From NCBI RefSeq assembly GCF_900107975.1, contig NZ_FNVF01000008.1, positions 124,001 to 188,000 of the forward strand: a stretch of DNA of 64,000 nt, in the 5' to 3' direction. Each line of letters starts with the position of its first letter. Within the stretch, counting starts at the first letter, position 1. Origin of the DNA: Paenibacillus sp. UNC499MF (lineage in GTDB: Bacteria; Bacillota; Bacilli; Paenibacillales; NBRC-103111). Under the pieces are notes generated by a model. That model was not told the DNA's origin, ran no database searches, and was given only the letters and a program-made list of their open reading frames with translations. Shown here piece by piece: positions 43,413 through 50,820 of the stretch. The position numbers and the translations under genes are program-made.

Positions 43413-43821
43413 ATGAGCGTAGTAGAATTACGTAAGTATCAACTTGTTGAAACAGTAGTTGCTATGCTAAGAGCATTTAAAATAAAGCAAGCGAGAAAAA
43501 GACCGGCAAATAATTTGTTGTTGCCCGAATACCATGGTAAGAATTTTATTGAGGATGGACATCCGCTTGTACCTAAAAGTATTCAAACCAGAATGGCCCG
43601 ATTACTGATGAAAACAGTGCTATCTAAATCCGGCATACACTTATTAGTATGTTGGCCGAGGCAAGGGTCGATATTAACACGATCATGAAACAGGCGGCCA
43701 CGATGACATGAAAACTGCAATGAAACTATATACATACGTCGCTGACAAGATAAAAAAACGCAGTTCCGTCACGACCGCTGGTAGCATCGGAGCCGCAGAA
43801 GACGGCTTCCGACGGCATTAA
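43413..43821 (+). pseudogene. Tyrosine recombinase (integrase) C-terminal remnant with two frameshifts
   Basis: Frame one (43413-43640) gives a catalytic-domain piece including KNFIEDGHPLVPKSIQTRM, like the integrase 'F..EDG.PL.P..I..R' segment. The next frame (from 43640) gives LISMLAEARVDINTIMKQ, matching the helix after the HxLRH box. A third frame (from 43696) gives GHDDMKTAMKLYTYVADK, matching GHS..T...Y.H with the nucleophile Tyr, and ends at TAA 43821. The HxLR arginine box is missing between the first two pieces, and the N-terminal two-thirds are absent. The gene is therefore a dead phage or conjugative-element integrase. Confidence 0.8.
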
Positions 43822-43823
43822 CC

Positions 43824-43877
43824 GCCAAAAAGGTCAGAACCGTGGGAGCTTAAGCCCGCGAGACTGACCTTTTTGGC
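43824..43877. terminator. Bidirectional terminator
   Basis: GCCAAAAAGGTCAG pairs with CTGACCTTTTTGGC around an inner GGG/CCC hairpin. It closes the island on its right side. Confidence 0.8.
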
Positions 43878-44260
43878 TTATTAAAGCGGTCAGGTTATTG
43901 TTCCCTTAAATTTCCGAGGAGGAAGCCCGCAATGCTCGTTCAAGCTCCCTTGTTAAGCTCTTTTTTGCATAGAGCTTTTACGGATAGAGACTTCCGAGTC
44001 GCGCTCGCTGCGCTCCTTCACCGTGCCCGGCTCCTCCTGCTCCGCGTCTTCCTGCTTCATTTCCCGCTCCAGCAGCAGGAGGAAGTACATCGCAAACGTC
44101 ATGAGCAGCCGGATCCTATCTGGTGAACTCAGTATACCAAGGCAGGCCGGACGAGTTTTGACCGTTCTTGCTCTTTTTGGGGATTTTGGCGCCCTAACAA
44201 CCGCTGCGGAATCGGCTGGCGCAGCCGGTCGGGCAGCTCCCCAAGCAAAATCCGGGGCCG
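43878..44260. other. Spacer with uncertain short frames
   Basis: No certain gene. Two overlapping short frames exist: minus 43953-44102 (listed) and plus 43932-44126, which has a good GAGGAGG site but an implausible Leu/Arg/His-rich product. Confidence 0.4.
43953..44102 (-). CDS. Possible small protein or truncated membrane-protein tail
   Basis: This 49-residue frame begins MTFAMYFLLLLEREMKQ, a short hydrophobic helix, and continues with a charged Glu/Arg/Ser-rich tail. The frame is open upstream with no start codon I trust, and the ribosome binding site is poor. It may be the degraded end of a membrane protein, or not a gene. Confidence 0.25.
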   Translation of the reverse strand: MTFAMYFLLLLEREMKQEDAEQEEPGTVKERSERDSEVSIRKSSMQKRA

Positions 44261-45001
44261 CTATTTCGACACTTCCTCCACATCCTTCGCGCTCACCTTT
44301 TCGCCGCCTTTATCGAAGCGGGCCACGTATTTCACATAGGTGTTCTTTTGTTTCTCCCCCTTGTCGTCCATCACGTTCGCGTTGATCGTCACGTGCCCGT
44401 AATCGTACCCTCCGGCGTCCAAAACGGCCGCGATCTCACCCGCCGCTTCGGCAACCTGCTCTTTGGAAGCGCCCGCCGCATCCGTCACCACGTGGATGTA
44501 CAGCGGCTCATCAAGCTTCAGAGACGGAGTCCAGGCGGTATTCTCCGCCAGTTGTCCTTTGACGACCTCAAGCTGCACAGTAACCTCGCGGACCGCGGGA
44601 ACCCGCCGGGCAAAAGCGCCCTTAAGCGCCGCGGCCGCCTCTGCGCTCAGCCGCTCCATCAGAGCCGTATCGAGGTTGGCGGACCGGATGCCGTCCACTT
44701 TCACCTTGGGAATCCAGCCGCCTACGGAAAATTCATACTCCGGCGCCTCCCCTTTATCTGCGTCCGCCCCGATTTCCTTCACCCGGTACTCGTAATTCTT
44801 GAACTTGAAGTTATAAAACCCTTTCTCGATCCTCAGCCGCTTCTCCGGATAGCGCTCCGCCAGGAAATGCTGCAGCTCCCGCCCCGCCAGCCATTTACTG
44901 AGCGGATTCCCGTTCAGCGAGTTATACAGCGAACCGATAAACAAAGCAAGCAGCACCAGCAGCGCGATGTACAGACTCTTTCTCTTTTTCCTTTTCTTCA
45001 T
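44261..45001 (-). CDS. Membrane-anchored protein of the ECF operon (YfjL-like)
   Basis: The 246-residue protein has a basic N-terminus and one membrane segment (SLYIALLVLLALFIGSLYN). An extracytoplasmic domain follows, beginning NGNPLSKWLAGRELQHFLAERYP. It is like Bacillus YfjL-type proteins ('NGNPxSK...YLxxKYP'), with alternating strands afterwards. Its ATG overlaps the stop of the anti-sigma gene (ATGA), so it is translationally coupled as the third gene of the sigma operon. The role is unknown, perhaps sensing or cell-envelope stress. Confidence 0.65.
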   Translation of the reverse strand: MKKRKKRKSLYIALLVLLALFIGSLYNSLNGNPLSKWLAGRELQHFLAERYPEKRLRIEKGFYNFKFKNYEYRVKEIGADADKGEAPEYEFSVGGWIPKVKVDGIRSANLDTALMERLSAEAAAALKGAFARRVPAVREVTVQLEVVKGQLAENTAWTPSLKLDEPLYIHVVTDAAGASKEQVAEAAGEIAAVLDAGGYDYGHVTINANVMDDKGEKQKNTYVKYVARFDKGGEKVSAKDVEEVSK

Positions 45002-45585
45002 TCCGAATCGTCTCCCGTCTTTCTGATCTTTAACACCAGCAGTCCCATCAAGCTTCCGATAAAGGCAAACAGGCTGTGAATGAAAGCCGTCAATACAGCC
45101 CCCACTATAGGTACAAAGACGAGCATACCTACTCCCCCGTCTCCCGAACCGTTTACGGCCGAGTAAATACTGTCTCCCAGTGACCACAGAAAAACAGGCG
45201 CGAACGAGAGGAATAACACAATCTTTATCTGCTTATAAAACAGGTACGTGACGAAGCCGAGCACGGCATACCACAAAACGAAACCGAAGCTTTCGTTAAG
45301 CAGCGACGTACGGATCGCCAGCACGAACGAGATCGCCATAAACAGCAGTTGATAAAAAGACAGCTTCCGGTTGATCTTCGCCATCATCTTCGCATAGTCC
45401 TCGGCCGGCTCCGGCAGCTCCGGTTTGAGCAGACTCTGTCCCGACAGACGGACGAGCCTTGCGTAATCGGGGTCCCCCGCCGTCTGCGCTTCCAGCCACT
45501 TGGCCGTCTCTTCGCTGAGCAGACCTTCCTCATAAAGCGGCAGCAGGTCTTCGATGATATGCCGCACCGTATTTTTATCGTTCAT
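44998..45585 (-). CDS. Anti-sigma factor-like membrane protein without zinc finger
   Basis: The 195-residue protein has an N-terminal cytoplasmic helix region VRHIIEDLLPLYEEGLLSEETAKWLEAQ, the pattern of ECF anti-sigma factors. It lacks the HxxxCxxC zinc ligands (there is no Cys in the domain). About four membrane spans follow (QLLFMAISFVLAIRTSLL, FGFVLWYAVLGFVTYLFY, IVLFLSFAPVFLWSLGD, and a long C-terminal hydrophobic region). It overlaps the sigma gene by 11 nt and the next gene by 4 nt. It probably holds the sigma factor inactive at the membrane. Confidence 0.75.
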   Translation of the reverse strand: MNDKNTVRHIIEDLLPLYEEGLLSEETAKWLEAQTAGDPDYARLVRLSGQSLLKPELPEPAEDYAKMMAKINRKLSFYQLLFMAISFVLAIRTSLLNESFGFVLWYAVLGFVTYLFYKQIKIVLFLSFAPVFLWSLGDSIYSAVNGSGDGGVGMLVFVPIVGAVLTAFIHSLFAFIGSLMGLLVLKIRKTGDDSE

Positions 45586-46069
45586 AATATCCCTCCAGCT
45601 CTTTGTGCAGTTGGAGCTTGATCCGGTAGAATTTTACCCGGACGCTGTTTTCCGTAGCGCCGATAATGTGTCCGATCTCCCGGAAAGACAACTCGGCATA
45701 CATGCGCAGCGTGACGATTTCCTGGGCAGCCTCATCCAGCCGGAAAATCCGTTCCAGCAAAAGATCGCGGTCCTCCCGGTCCAGCACCTGCTTCTCCGGG
45801 GTAACGGATTCGCGGTTTTCCCATACAAGCTTCGCCGCCAGCTCCTGCCCGTATTTTTTGGACCGGTAATATTTGCTCAGCTTGTTCTTCGCGATGCCGA
45901 AGAGCCAGGTCCGGACCGTCGAATCTCCCCGGAAGGAGCCGTGTCCTTTGACCGCCTCATAGAAAACTTCCTGGGTCAGGTCTTCCGCGGCTTCTCTGCT
46001 TTGCGTTTTCACATAGAAAAATGCGTACAATTTCGGTTGAATCTCTTTGTAAAGCTCCTCAAGCCCCAT
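45575..46069 (-). CDS. ECF RNA polymerase sigma factor
   Basis: The 164-residue sigma-70 family protein has region 2 (YAFFYVKTQSREAAEDLTQEVFYEA, with the WLFGIAKNKLSKYYR promoter-melting helix). Region 4 follows (LDEAAQEIVTLRMYAELSFREIGHIIGATENSVRVKFYRIK), which is the -35-recognising HTH. It lies first in a three-gene operon with its presumed anti-sigma factor, the classical arrangement for SigM/SigW-like factors. GAGGAGGG lies a few nucleotides before the ATG. I could not fix its own autoregulated promoter with confidence. Confidence 0.93.
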   Translation of the reverse strand: MGLEELYKEIQPKLYAFFYVKTQSREAAEDLTQEVFYEAVKGHGSFRGDSTVRTWLFGIAKNKLSKYYRSKKYGQELAAKLVWENRESVTPEKQVLDREDRDLLLERIFRLDEAAQEIVTLRMYAELSFREIGHIIGATENSVRVKFYRIKLQLHKELEGYYER

Positions 46070-46236
46070 GCGCCCTCCTCATTCGAAGCCTCATCCGACG
46101 GGCATGTTTTAATGTTTCTTCTTATTTGTACCAGACGGCGTCATTTCGTTACAGCATTCCGGAACCTTTTTTATTTTTAGCGCAAAAAAAGCCCCGGGTC
46201 CGAATCCGGTGATCCGGTTCCCGAGACACAGCATAA

Positions 46237-46302
46237 CAAAAAAAATCCCCGGGAACGAAGAAGCATGAAGCTTTCATCGTTCCACAAGGGGATTTTTGGC
46301 CG
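46237..46302. terminator. Bidirectional terminator
   Basis: AAAATCCCC...GGGGATTTTT with inner AACGA/TCGTT and AGC/GCT stems. It ends the namZ-amiE-pigL-rpiR operon. Confidence 0.85.
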
Positions 46303-46312
46303 CCGCCGGCAT

Positions 46313-47161
46313 TCAGCGGCCGGTCATGCGCCGGATGATATCCCGGCTTTTTTCCAGATAGCGCACGGAATCTTCGTACTCCCGGCTGGCTACGCCCAGG
46401 TACAAAATATCAATGACATTCAGCTGCGTCATCCTTGACGACATCGCTCCGCTGCGGATTTCGTTCTCCGTCGAAGAGGTGTATAAGGGATAATCCGCAT
46501 GCGAGCTGACCGAATTGTTGCCGTATTTCGTGATAGAAATCGTTTTTGCCCCGCATAGACGCGCTTCTTTCAAACATTCGATAACATGATCCGTTTCGCC
46601 GGAATAAGAAATGCCGACCGCCACATCTTCCTCGTTCAGCATCACGGCGGATGTCAGCTCAAGATGCGGATCGGTAAACGAATAGCTGGTCTTGTTGATC
46701 CGCAAAAATTTGTGCTGGGCATCCTGAGCGATCAGATTCGAGGCGCCCAGGCCGTAAAAGTACGTCCGTTTCGCCCGGCTTAGCGCTTCGACCGCGTTTT
46801 TGACCGTATCCGCATCCAGAATGGTCACGGTATCGCGGATGGACTGGATGTTGTTGGCCGATACCGTATGAATAATCCGCTCGATGGAATCGTTCGGACG
46901 AATCTCCCGGTACTCGTATCTTTCCTCGCTCTGGTTCAAGTCACCGGCTACTTTGAGCTTCAGCTCCGGGTAGCCTTTCACGCCCATCGACTTGCACAAA
47001 CGGATAATCGCCGCCTGGCTGCCGCCGCTTTCGGCCGCTAATTGCGCTACGGACATTTCCAGCATTCGATGCGGATGAGTGAGCACAAATTCAGCCACCT
47101 TGCGTTCCGATGGCGTGATATCGTCCAGAATCTCGCGCAGCCTGACTAATCCTCCGTTCAT
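46313..47161 (-). CDS. RpiR/MurR-family regulator of MurNAc salvage
   Basis: The 282-residue protein has an N-terminal HTH of the RpiR family (ITPSERKVAEFVLTHPHRML...SQAAIIRLCKSMGVKGYPELKL). A SIS phosphosugar-binding domain lies at about 120-250 (RTYFYGLGASNLIAQDAQHKF, AVGISYSGETDHVIECL, ISITKYGNNSVSSHADY). MurR homologues sense MurNAc 6-phosphate, and the neighbouring MurK-like and MurQ genes would make and consume it. It is the last gene of the leftward operon, 30 nt after the PIG-L gene. GAAAT-TTT-ATTTC boxes in the divergent promoter region are its candidate operators. Confidence 0.9.
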   Translation of the reverse strand: MNGGLVRLREILDDITPSERKVAEFVLTHPHRMLEMSVAQLAAESGGSQAAIIRLCKSMGVKGYPELKLKVAGDLNQSEERYEYREIRPNDSIERIIHTVSANNIQSIRDTVTILDADTVKNAVEALSRAKRTYFYGLGASNLIAQDAQHKFLRINKTSYSFTDPHLELTSAVMLNEEDVAVGISYSGETDHVIECLKEARLCGAKTISITKYGNNSVSSHADYPLYTSSTENEIRSGAMSSRMTQLNVIDILYLGVASREYEDSVRYLEKSRDIIRRMTGR

Positions 47162-47191
47162 AATTCCTCTCCTTTGCCTGCGTGCCGCGCT

Positions 47192-47896
47192 TTAGAAAAA
47201 TTGTACGCGTTTCGAAAGCGCGCCCGTCGGTACCGCGAACGCTTGAGCCCGTTTGAAGTTAGCCGGAGCGCCGCGCACGATCGTCAACGCTTTATAGTAT
47301 TCGATGAACGGAAATCCGTAAGTTTCACCGCGTGCGTAGGCATACACATTCATCGCTTTAACCCAAGTCTCGTATGCTTCATCGGGAATGTCAATAAAAA
47401 TTTCCGGGTTGAAATCGTACGGATCTTCCCAGTTGTCGGCATAGTACAGATGGTTGGCGTAATGGGACGGAAGCTCGCGCTCGATCGTCTTCAATCCGGC
47501 GTAAAAACGCGCGTCATTGACAATATAATGCGTATTGGCGTGGTCTTTATGAATACTGCCCTTCCAGTGGGTGAGAATGATATCCGGTTTCACCTCGCGG
47601 ATCACGTCGGCCACCTGGTATTTCACTTCTTCGTCGACGGGGAGCTCGGCGTCTTTGTAGGCCAGGAACTTGACGTCGGCCCCGACGATTTCGGCGAATT
47701 TGTGGGCTTCTTCGATTTTCTGCTTCGCGTACTCTTCCGGAGTCAGGCGGGGATGCCCCTTCTCTCCCGGCGTCAGGTGCAGGAAAGTCGCTTTATGGCC
47801 GGCCTGCGTATATTTCGCGATAACGGCGCCCGCCGTCAGATCCAAGTCGCCGGCGTGACCGCCGATCGCCAAAATATGATGCTTTTGCTCTGTCAT
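47192..47896 (-). CDS. PIG-L/LmbE-family deacetylase-like protein with altered catalytic motif
   Basis: The 234-residue protein has the PIG-L Rossmann-like fold. The first motif reads GGHAGDLD instead of AHPDDE. It keeps the zinc His and Asp but has Gly where the catalytic-base Asp (Asp15 of MshB) normally stands. The later zinc His is in HWKGSIHKDHANTH. Relatives de-N-acetylate GlcNAc-containing small molecules (MshB, BshB). Its place between the AmiE-like hydrolase (44 nt gap) and the MurR-like regulator suggests a substrate from peptidoglycan turnover. Activity is uncertain because of the missing base. AAAGGAG precedes the ATG. Confidence 0.8.
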   Translation of the reverse strand: MTEQKHHILAIGGHAGDLDLTAGAVIAKYTQAGHKATFLHLTPGEKGHPRLTPEEYAKQKIEEAHKFAEIVGADVKFLAYKDAELPVDEEVKYQVADVIREVKPDIILTHWKGSIHKDHANTHYIVNDARFYAGLKTIERELPSHYANHLYYADNWEDPYDFNPEIFIDIPDEAYETWVKAMNVYAYARGETYGFPFIEYYKALTIVRGAPANFKRAQAFAVPTGALSKRVQFF

Positions 47897-47940
47897 GTCA
47901 ATTCGCTCCTTTGGGTTGGATTACTCGGTTTACCGTCCAG

Positions 47941-49110
47941 TCAAAATCTCTCGTTCGTCACAACCGCTCCCGCGATCGCGTTATGCACGCAGGCGCGAAG
48001 CGCCGCCACCGTTCCGCCCCGTCCGTAATAGACCCGGTTGGTGAGCAGCACGACGGCCAGATCCCGCTCGGGGTCCACCCACAGGCTGGTGCCCGTGAAG
48101 CCCGTATGGCCGAAGCTGCGCGGCCCCATCCAGTCGCCCGAGGCATCCAGCGGGTCGCCCTTGAGCGCCCAGCCGAGGCCGCGGTTTGCGCCCGGGATGT
48201 TCTCCGTGCGGCTGCGCACGGAGGCAAGGGCCGCCGCCCGCGAAAGGATGCGCCGCCCGGGCGCTTCCGTTCCCGCCGCGGCGTCCGGCCCTCCGGCCGG
48301 GGCGGGAACGAGCCCGCAGCCCAGCCACATGCGGGCATAGCGGACGAGATCGCCGGCCGATGCGAACAGCCCGGCGTGGCCGCTGACGCCGCCGAGGGCG
48401 CGGGCGTTCTCGTCGTGGACGACGCCGTGCAGGCGGACTCCGGCGGAGGCGTCGAACTCCGTCGCCGCGATGTCCGCCGCCCGCTCCGCAGGCGGGCAGA
48501 ACCCGGCGCCGGTCATGCCCAGCGGCCCGAAGATTTTATCGTGCGCCGCCACATCCAGCGGCACGCCCAGCATCTCCTCGGCTATTCGGCCGAGGGTCAT
48601 GTAGCCGACGTCGCTGTATGCCATCCGCGTACCGGGTTTCGCCTGCAGCGGGGTGCGGTACACCGTCTGCCACATTTCTTCCCGCGTCAGATGCGACGCG
48701 TGCAGATTAACCAGCGGCGGAAGTCCCGACGTATGCGCCAGAAGCTGGCCTACCGTGACTTCTTCTTTGCCGCCGCTTGCAAACTCAGGCAGCCGGGAAG
48801 CCGCCGGTGTATCCAGAGTCAGCCGGCCTTCGTCTATGAGCCCGAGCACCAGCGGCAGCGTAACGGCCACCTTGGTGAGCGAGGCGCAGTCGTACAGGGT
48901 GCCGTCATGTACGGCGGCAGGCTCACGGCCTTCCGGCTCGGCGTAACCCGCCGCGTATACGAGGTCATGGTCTCCGCGCACGACGGCCAGCACCGCTCCG
49001 GGAGTAACGCCCGCCGCGATCTCGCGGTCAACGGCCCGGCAGGCGGCGATCACCCCTTCCGGCGAAAGGCCCAGCGCCGAAGCGCCGGATGCGGCCGCCT
49101 CATACCCCAT
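47941..49110 (-). CDS. amiE: Beta-lactamase-like serine hydrolase, AmiE/YbbE-type MurNAc-peptide amidase
   Basis: The 389-residue serine hydrolase of the class C beta-lactamase fold has the SxxK motif in YDCASLTKVAV, a YxN-like MAYSDVGYM, and an HTG box in GHTGFTGTSLWVDP. B. subtilis AmiE (YbbE) has this fold and removes peptides from MurNAc. The B. subtilis order ybbE-nagZ-namZ beside murQ-murR supports the same role here. No signal peptide is evident, so it would act on imported muropeptides. Its ATG overlaps the namZ stop by 11 nt, coupling translation. A general esterase or penicillin-binding activity is the alternative. Confidence 0.8.
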   Translation of the reverse strand: MGYEAAASGASALGLSPEGVIAACRAVDREIAAGVTPGAVLAVVRGDHDLVYAAGYAEPEGREPAAVHDGTLYDCASLTKVAVTLPLVLGLIDEGRLTLDTPAASRLPEFASGGKEEVTVGQLLAHTSGLPPLVNLHASHLTREEMWQTVYRTPLQAKPGTRMAYSDVGYMTLGRIAEEMLGVPLDVAAHDKIFGPLGMTGAGFCPPAERAADIAATEFDASAGVRLHGVVHDENARALGGVSGHAGLFASAGDLVRYARMWLGCGLVPAPAGGPDAAAGTEAPGRRILSRAAALASVRSRTENIPGANRGLGWALKGDPLDASGDWMGPRSFGHTGFTGTSLWVDPERDLAVVLLTNRVYYGRGGTVAALRACVHNAIAGAVVTNERF

Positions 49111-50314
49111 TGCCGCGGACCCCGGCGGCGGAAGCCGCCCCTTCTTCTCCGTAAAGCAGATACTTGCTGCGGATGCCGGCCCATTCCTTGCCGTCGCGTT
49201 CCCAGGAAGCGATAATAGCTTCCAAAGCGCCGGGCTCGTGCAGAGTCAGGCGAATCCGGTCGCTGCCGCTCAGCAGGTCGATGAAGGTGGACTGGCCTTC
49301 CTTGAAAGGAGGCAGCCATTCGAACTCAGCCGGATGAAGCTTTTGAATCATACTCAGCAAGTGAAGGCCCGTAACGGCCGATTTGTACACGTCCGGCTCC
49401 GTAACGAACGTCATGACACCGTTGCACAGCTGACCGGCATGTTTCGAGAAGGTCGGCGTGAACGTGACGGGATGGAACCGTACTCCGGGAAGGTTCAGCG
49501 CATTCAGCTCACGGCAGGTTTCCTCCGCCTTCAGCCAGGGCGCTCCCACCTGCTCGAAAGGTTTGGTCGTACCGCGTCCTTCCGACAGGTTCGTTCCTTC
49601 GAACAGACAATGTCCCGCGTAAATACGCACCGTATCCATGGTCGGCATGTTCGGCGACGGCGGAAGCCAAGGCAGCCCGGTATCGGAATATTCCATGCTC
49701 CGCTCCCAGCCTTCCATCTTGACGACATACAGCTCGCACGGCGTCTTCATCCCATCGGCCGCCAGCAGCGCGAATTCGCCGATGGTCATGCCGGTACGGG
49801 CGGGCATTCTCCACGCTCCTACCATCGACAGCAGGCTCTCGTCCAGCAGGCCGCCTTCCCACTGAAGCCCGCCGAGCGGATTGGGCCGGTCCAGCACAAT
49901 CACGCGGACGCCCGCTTCGGCGCAGGCTTCAAGGGTATAGATCAGCGTGCTGAGATACGTATAAAACCGGACGCCGAGATCCTGAATGTCAAAAACCATC
50001 GCCTGAAGCCCCGACAGCATGTCGGCCGTCGGTTTTTTATGCTTGCCGTACAGGCTGTATACCGGAATGCCCAGCTCCGGATCGGTTTCATCCCCGAACC
50101 GGACGCCTGCCTGGCGCTCCCCGCGGATACCATGCTCGCAAGCGAACAGCGCGCCCAGCTCCGCTCCTTCCAATGAAGCGCTAACCTTAATGGTCGACTG
50201 AAAATCACGATTGATCCCCGTCGGGTTCGTCAGCAAGCCGAATTTACGGCCTTTGAGCAGCGCGGGCCCCATTTCCGGAAACCGGTCGGCTCCCGTTTTC
50301 ACCTTCCCTTGCAT
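49100..50314 (-). CDS. namZ: NamZ-type exo-beta-N-acetylmuramidase (GH171, DUF1343)
   Basis: The 404-residue protein belongs to the DUF1343/GH171 family. It has the signatures GLLTNPTGINRDFQ, FACEHGIRGERQAG, GLQAMVFDIQDLGVRFYTY, VLDRPNPLGG and LFEGTNLSEGRGTTKPFE. NamZ releases MurNAc from the non-reducing ends of peptidoglycan fragments. The start is the ATG at 50314 with GGAGGG 7 nt upstream; no signal peptide follows, unlike the secreted B. subtilis enzyme. It is first in the leftward operon and overlaps amiE. A promoter with a candidate RpiR operator and a cre box lies just upstream. Confidence 0.93.
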   Translation of the reverse strand: MQGKVKTGADRFPEMGPALLKGRKFGLLTNPTGINRDFQSTIKVSASLEGAELGALFACEHGIRGERQAGVRFGDETDPELGIPVYSLYGKHKKPTADMLSGLQAMVFDIQDLGVRFYTYLSTLIYTLEACAEAGVRVIVLDRPNPLGGLQWEGGLLDESLLSMVGAWRMPARTGMTIGEFALLAADGMKTPCELYVVKMEGWERSMEYSDTGLPWLPPSPNMPTMDTVRIYAGHCLFEGTNLSEGRGTTKPFEQVGAPWLKAEETCRELNALNLPGVRFHPVTFTPTFSKHAGQLCNGVMTFVTEPDVYKSAVTGLHLLSMIQKLHPAEFEWLPPFKEGQSTFIDLLSGSDRIRLTLHEPGALEAIIASWERDGKEWAGIRSKYLLYGEEGAASAAGVRGNGV

Positions 50315-50367
50315 GAGGTTACCCTCCCTTGTCGATAGTAAAATCGAATGATTATTTTCCAATTAAC

Positions 50368-50381
50368 TGTAACCGCTTTCT
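50368..50381 (+). promoter_or_regulatory. cre-like box at the namZ transcription start
   Basis: TGTAACCGCTTTCT fits the CcpA consensus at 13 of 14 positions and lies where leftward transcription should begin. Confidence 0.55.
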
Positions 50382-50388
50382 ATGTGCT

Positions 50389-50417
50389 ATTATATCGTTT
50401 ACGAAATTTTATTTCAA
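50389..50417 (-). promoter_or_regulatory. Leftward promoter of the namZ operon
   Basis: TTGAAA (50417-50412), a 17-nt spacer, then TATAAT (50394-50389). Confidence 0.7.
50403..50415. promoter_or_regulatory. Candidate RpiR operator box 1
   Basis: GAAAT-TTT-ATTTC is a perfect inverted repeat overlapping the -35 box and spacer of the namZ promoter. Confidence 0.5.
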
Positions 50418-50433
50418 TTATTTTTTACTGTAT

Positions 50434-50446
50434 AAAATTTTGTTTC
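50434..50446. promoter_or_regulatory. Candidate RpiR operator box 2
   Basis: AAAAT-TTT-GTTTC differs from box 1 at two positions. Confidence 0.35.
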
Positions 50447-50527
50447 TTGCGGATTTTCATGAAAATTTCCTTTTAATACGGGCGATTTGAAACCATTTAA
50501 AAATCATCTGAAAGCCTGTTTTCGATC

Positions 50528-50540
50528 AAAATTTTATTTC
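50528..50540. promoter_or_regulatory. Candidate RpiR operator box 3
   Basis: AAAAT-TTT-ATTTC differs from box 1 at one position and lies 30 nt before the rightward -35 box. Confidence 0.45.
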
Positions 50541-50569
50541 AAAAGTTTCAAAAATACATAAACTTTTAT

Positions 50570-50599
50570 TTTACAATCCTCCTCTGCTTCCGCTATACT
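50570..50599 (+). promoter_or_regulatory. Rightward promoter of the murK-murQ operon
   Basis: TTTACA (50570-50575), an 18-nt spacer, then TATACT (50594-50599). Confidence 0.6.
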
Positions 50600-50820
50600 A
50601 TTGGCAGGGACTTCAGGTTTATCCCCCTTTTTTCTCCTGTTTCCGCATCTTTATTTAACGGTGGAAGCTGCTTTATCCCGTTTCGCATTCACTCGATTTC
50701 CAAAGTCGATAATCCCGATCCCGCCCGGCTCCGGCCGCGGCAGGCAATCGGCTGCGTTTTATACATCATGCCGGCATACTTTCACTTTCCACAAAAATAA
50801 CGGAAGAAAAGGTGACTCCC

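Larger units (their letters stand above)
41840..43821. mobile_element. AT-rich genomic island remnant
   Basis: From about 41840 to 43790 the base composition drops well below the surrounding genes and codon use shifts to A/T-ending codons. The stretch carries a matrixin-like protease, a putative lipoprotein, and a frameshifted tyrosine-recombinase fragment at its right end. I could not find flanking attachment-site repeats by eye. Confidence 0.5.
50315..50820. promoter_or_regulatory. Divergent control region of the MurNAc salvage cluster
   Basis: This AT-rich spacer of about 500 bp holds the leftward and rightward promoters, three candidate RpiR boxes, a cre-like box and a rightward leader of about 215 nt. 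Another dyad ATTTTCATGAAAAT is at 50453-50466. Confidence 0.65.

Noticed and set aside
43932-44126. Short plus-strand frame with a good GAGGAGG site
   Set aside because: The product is a Leu/Arg/His-rich low-complexity string without family resemblance, and the opposite strand gives a more protein-like sequence; left undecided rather than annotated.
46070-46200. ECF-type autoregulated promoter upstream of the sigma gene
   Set aside because: TGTAAC and CGTC words are present but their spacing (10 nt) is wrong for a known ECF promoter.
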